Part shown: piece by piece, positions 1-6,030 of the stretch
Layout: the number at the start of each line of letters is the position of its first letter
How positions within the stretch are numbered: the stretch's first letter is position 1
Source of the DNA: Bacteroidota bacterium
GTDB taxonomy: Bacteria > Bacteroidota > Bacteroidia > Chitinophagales > Chitinophagaceae
Length of the DNA: 7,181 bases
Assembly (NCBI GenBank): GCA_947457085.1
Contig: CANGUS010000091.1
Span: forward strand, 1 to 7,181
Direction: 5' to 3'
The notes under the pieces: generated by a model
Told to the model about the DNA's origin: nothing
What the model saw: only the letters and a program-made list of their open reading frames with translations
Database searches by the model: none
Position numbers and translations under genes: made by a program

Positions 1-698
1 AACGTTCTTATCCATTGAAACTGCCCATTGGCATTTACTTTGGCAATCCAATAACAATGTTTGTGCACAAGCGTTGTGCCTGCATTTACATTTGGATATT
101 GAATTTGTCCGCTACAGGTGAGTGTATCCCCCGTTAAAAAACCTATAATATAGGCATTTCCATTTTTATCAAACACGGCATCATAGGCATGGTCGTCTCC
201 GAATGATTTACTTCCAGCAAACCGACCCCACAACAAATTACCATTTCTATCGTGTTTCATGATAAAACCTTGATCTCCTCCTCCTAACCCCGAGTTATTA
301 AGTACTACAGGACCCATAGTAAAAGTAGTTCCATAATAAGTTCCTACTATAATGCTATTTCCAGCACTGTCTACGTCCATACCTAAAACCCGATCATCAA
401 AAACACTGCCTCCACTTCGAGCCCAATAGCAATACCCATTGCTGTCTAATTTTGCTATAAATGCTTCTTTACTAGTTTGGTTTATCGTATATGATAACGG
501 CAAGGCATTGGTTCCTAAAGTAATTTGTTGTGTAAAATATCCTGCTATATATACATATCCAGAGTCATCTGTTTTTACACATGATACTTTATTCCCTTTT
601 CGCATCCCATAGCGCTGTGCCCAAACCCAACTTTGAGCATGGATAACAGCAACAAAACAAAGCAATAAGGAGGTAATTAATACTATTTTTTTGATCAT
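1..698 (-). CDS. Secreted SBBP-like beta-propeller repeat protein, C-terminus beyond window
   Basis: An open frame runs from an ATG at 698 on the minus strand to the window edge without a stop, giving 232 codons and then leaving the window, so the C-terminal part is missing. Residues 1-22 form a signal peptide (MIKK, hydrophobic stretch, HAQ), so the product is exported. The rest is built of repeats about 65-72 residues long. Each carries a W-x-R or WAQR element (W26, W92, W157, W229), usually preceded by an 'AK(L/V)-x-x-NG' or 'MKHDRNG' strand, and then a 'D-x-x-GN-x-Y-x-x-G' segment (around 44-54, 109-121 and 176-188). This pattern resembles SBBP/beta-propeller repeat proteins that are common on Bacteroidota surfaces. 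Such proteins often end in a type IX secretion sorting domain, which cannot be checked here. The substrate or role is unknown. It is divergently transcribed from the GGGP synthase gene. Confidence 0.8.
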   Translation of the reverse strand, partial: MIKKIVLITSLLLCFVAVIHAQSWVWAQRYGMRKGNKVSCVKTDDSGYVYIAGYFTQQITLGTNALPLSYTINQTSKEAFIAKLDSNGYCYWARSGGSVFDDRVLGMDVDSAGNSIIVGTYYGTTFTMGPVVLNNSGLGGGDQGFIMKHDRNGNLLWGRFAGSKSFGDDHAYDAVFDKNGNAYIIGFLTGDTLTCSGQIQYPNVNAGTTLVHKHCYWIAKVNANGQFQWIRT

Positions 699-707
699 AA
701 CACTCAG

Positions 708-731
708 TAAATATAACATAAATATAACATA
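708..731. repeat. Tandem 11-bp repeat TAAATATAACA, 2.2 copies
   Basis: TAAATATAACA at 708-718 is repeated exactly at 719-729, followed by TA. The period of 11 is close to one helical turn. The repeat lies in the divergent intergenic region and duplicates the -7-like box of the minus-strand gene. Confidence 0.8.
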
Positions 732-749
732 GACAATGGTACAGACAAA
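708..749 (-). promoter_or_regulatory. Promoter of the beta-propeller gene (-33 TTTG, -7 TATATTTA)
   Basis: Read on the minus strand, TTTG (749-746) is followed after exactly 19 bases by TATATTTA (726-719). This matches the Bacteroidota consensus TTTG-N19-21-TAnnTTTG except for the final base. The predicted transcript would begin a little over ten bases before the ATG at 698. The -7 box lies within a tandem 11-base repeat, so a second identical box exists at 715-708, but at a spacing of 30 bases that would not suit the same -33 element. Confidence 0.5.
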
Positions 750-784
750 AAAGTTTGGTAATTATGTTATCTCATTTTAATTAA

Positions 785-792
785 TATCTTTG
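785..792 (+). promoter_or_regulatory. -7 box TATCTTTG of the GGGP synthase gene
   Basis: TATCTTTG is a perfect match to the Bacteroidota -7 consensus TAnnTTTG and ends only 4 bases before the ATG at 797. A start of transcription about 5-8 bases after the box would give a leaderless or nearly leaderless mRNA. No good -33 TTG is seen at 19-21 bases; the nearest TTTG (754-757) is 27 bases away. No Shine-Dalgarno sequence is present. Confidence 0.5.
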
Positions 793-796
793 CCAG

Positions 797-1543
797 ATGT
801 CTTCAAAATCAGTACTTAATCGATTCGTAAACCTGCGAAAGCAAAATAAAAAAGCATTTGCCGTTTTAATTGATCCGGACAATACCGACATGAATCAAAT
901 TATTGAAACTGCTCAATTATGCAACGAAGCAAAAGTTGATTTTGTGTTTATGGGTGGAAGTTTAATGCTCAGCAATCACCTAGACGAATGTATCAAAACA
1001 TTTAAATCAAAAAGCTCGATACCCGTTATTCTGTTCCCAGGCAGTCCATCCCAAGTAAGTAAAGAAGCCGATGCCCTGTTGTATTTAGCATTAATTTCTG
1101 GCAGAAATCCCGAATTATTAATTGGAGCACATGTAGTTTCGGCACCCAAAATAAAAGCCAGTGGCTTAGAAATTATTTCTACTGGTTACATTGTAGTAGA
1201 TGGTGGAAAACCCACCGCGGTTTCCTATATGAGCAACAGTGCGCCTATTCCATATGACAAAGATGATATTGCCGTTTGTACAGCTATTGCAGGGGAGTTC
1301 TTAGGGAAAAATGTTTTATACATGGATGCTGGCAGTGGCGCAATTAACCCTGTCAGTGAAAATATGATTCAAAAAGTATCTAATCAAATTTCAATTCCAT
1401 TGATAGTTGGTGGAGGGATTTCGAGCCCAGAAAAAGCAATCGCCAATTGCCAAGCCGGGGCTGATATTATTGTTGTTGGCAATGCGCTAGAAAAAGACAA
1501 TCAGCTTATTAAGATATTAGCTGAAGCCATTCATAGCTGCTGA
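797..1543 (+). CDS. Geranylgeranylglyceryl phosphate synthase (GGGPS/PcrB family)
   Basis: This 248-residue TIM-barrel prenyltransferase is of usual family length. It joins a polyprenyl diphosphate to sn-glycerol-1-phosphate, forming an ether-linked lipid precursor in the cytoplasm. Visible family motifs are VLIDPDN (23-29; the Asp residues bind Mg2+), FMGGS (51-55), ILFPGSP (78-84), YMDAGSGA (175-182), VGGGI (204-208) and VVGNAL (226-231). The last three form the glycerol-phosphate binding loops at the C-terminal side of the barrel. From family knowledge, Bacteroidota enzymes fall with the archaeal-type group that makes geranylgeranylglyceryl phosphate rather than the Bacillus PcrB heptaprenyl group; the chain length used here is inferred, not seen. 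The ATG is supported by the -7 box directly upstream. No lipid-synthesis gene is adjacent, and the next gene starts 83 bases downstream in a T-rich spacer without a convincing terminator. Confidence 0.92.
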   Translation: MSSKSVLNRFVNLRKQNKKAFAVLIDPDNTDMNQIIETAQLCNEAKVDFVFMGGSLMLSNHLDECIKTFKSKSSIPVILFPGSPSQVSKEADALLYLALISGRNPELLIGAHVVSAPKIKASGLEIISTGYIVVDGGKPTAVSYMSNSAPIPYDKDDIAVCTAIAGEFLGKNVLYMDAGSGAINPVSENMIQKVSNQISIPLIVGGGISSPEKAIANCQAGADIIVVGNALEKDNQLIKILAEAIHSC

Positions 1544-1626
1544 TTTTAAAAATTCTACTAACGTGCTCCTTTTGTTTTTCGTCTTTTTTTAAAAATAGCT
1601 TAATTTTAATTTTCAAATTATAAAAC

Positions 1627-2733
1627 ATGAAACCACATTTTTCAAATAAAATATTTGTTTTTAGCTTGATCACTGGTTTGATTACCATTTTATCTTGTAA
1701 TAAATTTGAAAACAGCAAAATTGCTGAAACCTATTTAGACACCAATGAACCCGATTATGGTTTCAAATCAACTTCTCCAGAATGGAATTCTAAAATACAT
1801 TTAGGAAGGGTTTTATTTTATGATAAAGCATTGTCTGTAAACAATTCGGTTTCCTGTGCTAGTTGCCACAAACAAGAAGTAGCTTTTGCAGACAATGTAG
1901 CGCAAAGCAGAGGGTTTGAGAATAAATTAACAGGTAGAAACTCTATAGCCATTCAAAATTTAGGAAACACTTCAATAATGGATATTGGATTCGAAATAAA
2001 TACCCCTTTATTTTGGGATGGAAGAGAAAGAAATATAACCTCATTAATTTCGAAACCCATTGCAAATCATATTGAAATGGGTATGGATAATCCTGAAGCA
2101 CTCATTACTAAATTGAACCAACTTCCATATTATAAATCTTTAGTGCAAAATGCTTATCAAGTAGATAAGTTAGATATGACAATTATAGCAAATGCAATGG
2201 TTCAATTTATCAGTCAAATAACTACTCAAAATGCTCGATTTGATCAGTCGAAAATGTTCAATGGAACACAACTTCATCCATTATCGGCATTAGAACAACA
2301 AGGCGAACAATTATTTAATACCACTTATAATTGTGCTAAATGTCATCACCCTAATGTTGGGCCATATATTACGGAAGACTTTGCAAACATTGGCTTAGAC
2401 TTAAATAACACCGACAAAGGAAGAATGAGTGTAACCAATTCAAGTGCAGATGAAGGAAAATTTAAAGTACCCGATTTGCACAATGTAGCCCTCACTGCAC
2501 CATACATGCACGATGGTCGATTTAAAAGTTTAGAGGATGTATTAGAACACTACAGCAATAATATTAAAGCAAATAGTCATTTAGATAGTCGTTTACAAAA
2601 TCCAGATGGTACGCCTATATCATTCAATATCAGTGAAAGTGATAAAAAAGCGATTATTGCTTTTTTAGGCAGCATGACAGATTATAAAACCATCACGAAT
2701 CCTAATTTATCTAGCCCTTTTAAATCAAGATAA
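1627..2733 (+). CDS. Di-heme cytochrome c peroxidase / MauG-family lipoprotein
   Basis: This 368-residue protein carries a lipoprotein signal peptide with lipobox I-L-S-C (lipidated Cys24), so it is tethered to the periplasmic face or outer membrane. Two c-type heme sites are clear: CASCH (77-81) in the N-terminal peroxidatic domain and CAKCH (236-240) in the C-terminal electron-transfer domain. Other family landmarks are LGRVLFYDKALS (59-70), GRNS (103-106), LFWDGR (128-133), the HIEMGM segment (148-153) with the conserved Glu150, and VPDLHNVALTAPYMHDGRF (281-299). The family reduces H2O2 or, in MauG/MbnH-type members, oxidises a partner protein. At the place where classical bacterial peroxidases have the axial Met of the high-potential heme (motif IMG after TLEEAV), this protein reads EHYS, so Tyr309 is a possible MauG-like ligand; this is my motif-level alignment. 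It is followed after 2 bases by a beta-barrel gene, probably in one operon. The upstream region has only a weak -7-like TAATTTTC (1607-1614). Confidence 0.92.
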   Translation: MKPHFSNKIFVFSLITGLITILSCNKFENSKIAETYLDTNEPDYGFKSTSPEWNSKIHLGRVLFYDKALSVNNSVSCASCHKQEVAFADNVAQSRGFENKLTGRNSIAIQNLGNTSIMDIGFEINTPLFWDGRERNITSLISKPIANHIEMGMDNPEALITKLNQLPYYKSLVQNAYQVDKLDMTIIANAMVQFISQITTQNARFDQSKMFNGTQLHPLSALEQQGEQLFNTTYNCAKCHHPNVGPYITEDFANIGLDLNNTDKGRMSVTNSSADEGKFKVPDLHNVALTAPYMHDGRFKSLEDVLEHYSNNIKANSHLDSRLQNPDGTPISFNISESDKKAIIAFLGSMTDYKTITNPNLSSPFKSR

Positions 2734-2735
2734 AT

Positions 2736-3431
2736 ATGCATTTTAAACAAATCTTTGTGATCTTTTGTCTATTCTTTACTATCAAATCAACGGCACAAGA
2801 TTCGGCTGCTTGCTATCAAAAAAAATGGAACCATGTTTTGGGAGTTCAAGCCAATCAATTAATTCGACAAGTATTTAACTTCAGTAATAATAATCCAAGC
2901 ATTAATAATCCCTATTTATTAACGTATACTGCTTCCCATACACGTTCAAACTGGGGAGTAGATGCAGGATTAGGATATACTTTTAATAATATTTTTGACA
3001 ACGATGGCAATACAAAGAAAGAAACATATATCAATGATTTATTCTTTCGAATCGGAGTTCAAAAACAAATTCCATTGACTCGAAAATTTACTTCCCAATT
3101 TTCTTTTCACATTTTGTATGATTTATTAAATAACAAGACCATTTCGGCACAAGAATTTAATTTTCAAAAAACAGTCATCAGCAGTAAAAGTAATATCGCT
3201 CGATTTGGTGGCGGACCAGCTATGAATTTACGATATAAAATAAATTCAAGAGTGTTTATTGGAACAGAGTTGAATTATTATTTTAAACACGGCAACACCA
3301 AAACCGATGTCACAACGACCAATGATTTTCAAGGACAACCCTCTCAAATCACTACTTCAAAATCAGATAATAACGCAACTACTATTTTGCTAAATGTACC
3401 TACGGCCATTTTTTTACAAATAAAATGGTAA
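2736..3431 (+). CDS. Small outer-membrane beta-barrel-like protein
   Basis: This 231-residue protein starts 2 bases after the stop of the di-heme peroxidase gene, so the two are almost certainly co-transcribed and translationally close. Residues 1-21 are a signal peptide (MHFKQ, Phe-rich hydrophobic core, STAQ), with likely cleavage near the A-Q pair. The mature part shows amphipathic alternating segments typical of transmembrane beta-strands (around 73-84, 102-113, 118-132, 155-169, 172-184 and 216-231), separated by polar Asn/Thr/Ser-rich loops. It ends in an alternating segment closing with a C-terminal Trp (IFLQIKW), as many outer-membrane barrels do. I do not recognise a specific family or substrate. 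Context suggests an envelope partner of the peroxidase, but that is inference. An alternative is a soluble beta-sandwich periplasmic protein. Confidence 0.75.
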   Translation: MHFKQIFVIFCLFFTIKSTAQDSAACYQKKWNHVLGVQANQLIRQVFNFSNNNPSINNPYLLTYTASHTRSNWGVDAGLGYTFNNIFDNDGNTKKETYINDLFFRIGVQKQIPLTRKFTSQFSFHILYDLLNNKTISAQEFNFQKTVISSKSNIARFGGGPAMNLRYKINSRVFIGTELNYYFKHGNTKTDVTTTNDFQGQPSQITTSKSDNNATTILLNVPTAIFLQIKW

Positions 3432-3444
3432 TTCCTACCTGAAA

Positions 3445-3471
3445 ACAAGAATGTTGAATTCTGTATTTTTT
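3445..3471 (+). terminator. Weak rho-independent terminator candidate after the barrel gene
   Basis: ACA-(A)-GAAT at 3445-3452 pairs with ATTC-TGT at 3458-3464 around a GTTGA loop with one bulged A, followed by A and six T (3466-3471). The stem is short and AT-rich, so efficiency is doubtful, but the position 14 bases after the stop codon fits the end of the peroxidase/barrel unit. Confidence 0.35.
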
Positions 3472-3580
3472 AATACCATAACCGACATAGAAATTTTCAA
3501 TTTTTAGCGATTTTATACACTATTTGATGTTTGATATGTAAATTTTTAAAAATATTTACTACGAATTAATTGATTTGTAC

Positions 3581-3588
3581 TACTTTTA
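3581..3588 (+). promoter_or_regulatory. Possible -7 box TACTTTTA before the lipoprotein gene
   Basis: TACTTTTA matches TAnnTTTG in all but the last base and lies 26 bases before the ATG at 3615. No matching -33 TTG is found at 19-21 bases. It is offered only because the preceding unit appears to end and a new one must start in this 183-base gap. Confidence 0.3.
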
Positions 3589-3614
3589 AACGATATTTTA
3601 AAGAAACTGGAAAA

Positions 3615-4421
3615 ATGAAATATACTCACCTAATGCTTCTTGGCTTAATTGGTTTATTTTCTTTCGCTTCATGTGTTAGAGAACGAGATACAAATACGAG
3701 TTATGCAGTTGATCAAACCACAGGAGAAATGATTTTCAGCAATGCAATCGACATTGCAGATGATGCAGCTACAAAACAAACTGGAGAACTTCTATCAAAT
3801 TATAAAAACTATTGTACCTACATAACCCATGATAAAATCAGCATGCCTAGAAAAATCACGATTGATTTTGGTGCGGTTAATTGTTTGTGTGCCGATGGTA
3901 GAAATAGAAAAGGTAAAATATTAATTAGCTATACAGGTACTGATTATGCTGACTCATTAGGCATTGTCAATGTTTCTTTCGAAAATTATTTTATTGATGA
4001 ACATCAAGTTTTTGGAACCATTACTATGACCAACAATGGTCGAAATATAGAATCTCAACCATACTATAAAGTAATTACGAAAGGTAAATATTTAAAACCA
4101 TTGGTATTGGATACCTTAGTTTGGAATGCTGATCGTGATAGAATACAAACTGAAGGTTCAACAACCCCTGTTTGGAGCGACGACGTATTTGAATATATTG
4201 GCAGTGGAAATGGGCTCAATGAATATAAAGTTTATTATGCTTCCAATATCATAAAACCACTTGTTTTTGATCGAGCATTGTGTAAACACATCAATGAAGG
4301 AAAAGTAGAGTTGCAACCACAAGGACATGCTTTACGAACTATAAACTATGGAGAAGGCAATTGTGACGACGATGCAACGGTTGTTTTTAATTCGAAAATG
4401 TTTAACATCAAGTTGAAATAA
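3615..4421 (+). CDS. Bacteroidota lipoprotein of unknown function
   Basis: From the ATG at 3615 the product is 268 residues, beginning with a clean lipoprotein signal peptide (MKYTH, hydrophobic core, F-A-S-C) that places the lipidated Cys at position 20. A longer frame from a TTG at 3570 would put 15 polar residues ahead of the signal peptide and is unlikely. The mature part contains four further Cys residues (67, 90, 92, 223) plus Cys250. It has a conserved-looking core, ITIDFGAVNC (81-90) followed by DGRNRKGKI (94-102), and a C-terminal stretch INYGEGNCDDDATVVFNSK (243-261) that ends in IKLK. The two 'I-(D/N)-(F/Y)-G-x-x-NC' elements look related to each other. The style matches hypothetical lipoproteins that I associate with many Bacteroidota genomes, but no function can be given. 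RsgA begins 8 bases after its stop, so the two probably share a transcript. Confidence 0.8.
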   Translation: MKYTHLMLLGLIGLFSFASCVRERDTNTSYAVDQTTGEMIFSNAIDIADDAATKQTGELLSNYKNYCTYITHDKISMPRKITIDFGAVNCLCADGRNRKGKILISYTGTDYADSLGIVNVSFENYFIDEHQVFGTITMTNNGRNIESQPYYKVITKGKYLKPLVLDTLVWNADRDRIQTEGSTTPVWSDDVFEYIGSGNGLNEYKVYYASNIIKPLVFDRALCKHINEGKVELQPQGHALRTINYGEGNCDDDATVVFNSKMFNIKLK

Positions 4422-4429
4422 ATTATTTT

Positions 4430-5359
4430 TTGAAAGCAACCATTTATAAGTCTACTGGAAGTTGGTATATTGTCAAGGCAGCAGACGGACTTTTTTACAA
4501 TTGTAGAATAAAAGGAAAATTCAAGATAGACAAAACAATTACCTCTACCAATCCAATAGCTGTTGGTGACATTGTGCGTATTGAATTAGAAGATATTGAA
4601 GAAAAAACAGGCATGATCATAGGGATTGACAAACGAAAAAACTATTTAGTTCGTTCATCGCCCCACAGTAAGCACTTAATTCATATTGTAGCATCCAATG
4701 TAGATCAAAGCCTTATAATTGCTACCCTAAAAGATCCAAAAACCTCCCTGGGTTTCATCGATCGATTTTTAGTAACCTGCGAAGCCTACCACATTCCTGC
4801 TGTCATTATTTTTAATAAATCGGATTTATTGGAAGAAGAAGATATTGCCTATTTTGAAGAAGTAAAAAAAATATACCATGAAATAGGCTATCAAGTGCTT
4901 TTAATTTCAGCTGAAAAAAATGAAGGAATAGATGATTTTCTTTCCTTACTAAAAGATAAAGTAAGTTTGGTTACCGGCCACAGTGGCGTTGGAAAATCGA
5001 CTTTGGTTAATAAAATTTTACCAGAAAAAGATATTTTTACACAAGAAGTTTCTGAATGGAGTGGGAAGGGAATGCATACCACCACATTTGCCGAAATGCA
5101 TGATTTACTTGAAGGTGGTCAATTAATAGATACACCAGGCATTCGAGAGCTGGGCGTGGTCTCTATTTCAAAAGCCGAATTATCGGGCTATTTCCCTGAG
5201 ATAAAAAAAGAATTGGTAAATTGTAAGTACAACAATTGCTTGCATTTAAATGAGCCTGGTTGCGCAGTTAAAGAAGCCGTTCGTTTAGGTACTATTTCTG
5301 AAGAACGCTACATGAGCTATGCTAAAATTTATGAAAGCATAGAGGATAAATCTTACTAA
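4430..5359 (+). CDS. rsgA: Small ribosomal subunit biogenesis GTPase RsgA
   Basis: This 309-residue circularly permuted GTPase acts late in 30S subunit assembly in the cytoplasm. Its domains appear in the expected order. An N-terminal OB-fold spans about 1-75. The permuted GTPase domain follows, with G4 NKSD (129-132) ahead of G5-like ISAEKNEG (159-166), the P-loop GHSGVGKSTL (183-192), the switch segment GKGMHTTTF (212-220) and G3 DTPG (234-237). A C-terminal zinc site is formed by Cys265, Cys270, His272 and Cys278. Length is normal for the family. The start is a TTG: translation from it gives MKATIYKSTGSWY, which matches how Bacteroidota RsgA proteins begin, and the next in-frame ATG lies inside the OB-fold, so TTG is well supported. 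The gene follows the unknown lipoprotein by 8 bases. A TATTTTTTG stretch (4424-4432) overlaps the start codon but has one base too many for a consensus -7 box. Confidence 0.95.
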   Translation: MKATIYKSTGSWYIVKAADGLFYNCRIKGKFKIDKTITSTNPIAVGDIVRIELEDIEEKTGMIIGIDKRKNYLVRSSPHSKHLIHIVASNVDQSLIIATLKDPKTSLGFIDRFLVTCEAYHIPAVIIFNKSDLLEEEDIAYFEEVKKIYHEIGYQVLLISAEKNEGIDDFLSLLKDKVSLVTGHSGVGKSTLVNKILPEKDIFTQEVSEWSGKGMHTTTFAEMHDLLEGGQLIDTPGIRELGVVSISKAELSGYFPEIKKELVNCKYNNCLHLNEPGCAVKEAVRLGTISEERYMSYAKIYESIEDKSY

Positions 5360-5386
5360 CCCTCTGTAAGCTTACATATGATCACA

Positions 5387-5415
5387 CAAAAAAGGTCAAC
5401 GGTTAAGCTGACCTT
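5387..5415 (-). terminator. Rho-independent terminator of the XRE gene
   Basis: AAGGTCA (5392-5398) and TGACCTT (5409-5415) form a perfect 7-bp stem with a 10-base loop. Read on the minus strand the stem is followed by a T-run, because the plus strand has six consecutive A at 5388-5393. On the plus strand no T-run follows, so it is oriented to stop transcription from the XRE gene before it runs antisense into RsgA. A separate 12-bp palindrome, TGTAAGCTTACA (5365-5376), sits between it and the RsgA stop. Confidence 0.7.
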
Positions 5416-5484
5416 ATAGGAATCAAATTGGCTGGGGTAATAATTAGTTAATCCTATTTGGCAAAAATGAGCTAATATCGTGCG

Positions 5485-5772
5485 CTATTTTTCTTTTTCA
5501 TTATTTCGTTTTTTTCGTTTTTCTTTTTTCACTTTAACGATAGTCGATTTGAGTACCTTTACAAAGGTATTCATAGGTACATTCAAGGCGGTTAAAATTT
5601 TGTAGAGTTGATATATGGAAGTATTTATCTTACCTCTTTCTATTCTAGATAATTGAGAGTGCCCAATATCTATTTCTTCTGAGAGAGTCTCTATACTTTT
5701 TTTCTCTGCTAATCTCAAATCGCGTATCACAATCCCTATTGAGGTACATAATTCTGCTTTTGATATATTCAC
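5485..5772 (-). CDS. XRE-family helix-turn-helix transcriptional regulator
   Basis: This 95-residue single-domain DNA-binding protein has a Cro/C1-type HTH over about residues 13-70. Helix 1 includes IGIVIRDLRLAEKKS (12-26), the first HTH helix is around IETLSEEI (27-34), and the recognition helix is GHSQLSRIERGK (37-48), with the typical S-x-L-S-x-I-E-x-G pattern. The remaining tail (about 77-95) is almost entirely Lys, Arg, Asn and Glu, with no ligand-binding domain. The start is a GTG at 5772. No in-frame ATG lies between it and an upstream in-frame stop at 5802-5800, and the next internal Met (67) is at the end of the domain. An out-of-frame ATG overlaps this GTG as ATGTGA. The gene stands alone, converges on RsgA and has its own terminator. 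Overlapping inverted repeats 25-50 bases upstream suggest autoregulation. Target genes are unknown. Confidence 0.88.
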   Translation of the reverse strand: MNISKAELCTSIGIVIRDLRLAEKKSIETLSEEIDIGHSQLSRIERGKINTSIYQLYKILTALNVPMNTFVKVLKSTIVKVKKEKRKKRNNEKEK

Positions 5773-5796
5773 ATGTAAAATTTGATTTTTATTCTG

Positions 5797-5821
5797 AATC
5801 TAACAATGTCAGATTTGACAT
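5797..5821. promoter_or_regulatory. Operator-like overlapping inverted repeats upstream of the XRE gene
   Basis: Two inverted repeats share sequence here. ATGTCA-GATT-TGACAT (5806-5821) is a perfect 6+6 bp dyad. AATCTAACA-A-TGTCAGATT (5797-5815) is a 9+9 bp dyad with one mismatch. They lie 25-50 bases before the GTG start of a single-domain XRE regulator, the usual place for an autoregulatory operator. Binding by this protein is inferred. Confidence 0.45.
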
Positions 5822-5964
5822 ATTTTGATTTTTTTTCAAAATTTAACTTAAAAACAATGAAAAAATTTAGTTTAAATATCCAAAAAAAGTATGGTGGGAT
5901 GGAAATAAAACAAATTTCATGGGTTAAATAATGGGTATTAAAAATCAAAAATGTTGATCTGTTT

Positions 5965-6030
5965 ATTTGTTAAAAACAAATCTATATAGCAACTGCATAA
6001 CCAGTTTACGTTGTGTAAGTTTTAACAAAA
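5965..6030. repeat. Nested inverted repeats, possible RNA structure
   Basis: TTTGTTAAAA (5966-5975) is perfectly complementary to TTTTAACAAA (6020-6029). Inside the enclosed 44 bases AACTG (5991-5995) pairs with CAGTT (6002-6006). The left arm can alternatively fold locally as ATTTGTT-AAA-AACAAAT (5965-5981). The arms are AT-rich, so chance is a real explanation; no clear promoter or terminator frames it. Confidence 0.3.

Noticed and set aside
1509..1718. 69-codon minus-strand frame across the end of the GGGPS gene and the start of the peroxidase gene
   Set aside because: Overlaps two real genes and the T-rich spacer; its Lys/Phe-rich composition reflects AT-rich DNA.
3570..3614. TTG start adding 15 residues to the lipoprotein
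   Set aside because: It would place polar residues before a clean lipoprotein signal peptide starting at the ATG at 3615.
5365..5376. Palindrome TGTAAGCTTACA after RsgA as a plus-strand terminator
   Set aside because: There is no loop and no T-run follows, so it is not a convincing terminator; its 12-bp length may be chance.
5416..5457. Inverted ATAGGA/TCCTAT pair between RsgA and the XRE gene
   Set aside because: Six base pairs around a 30-base loop in AT-rich DNA is not distinguishable from chance.
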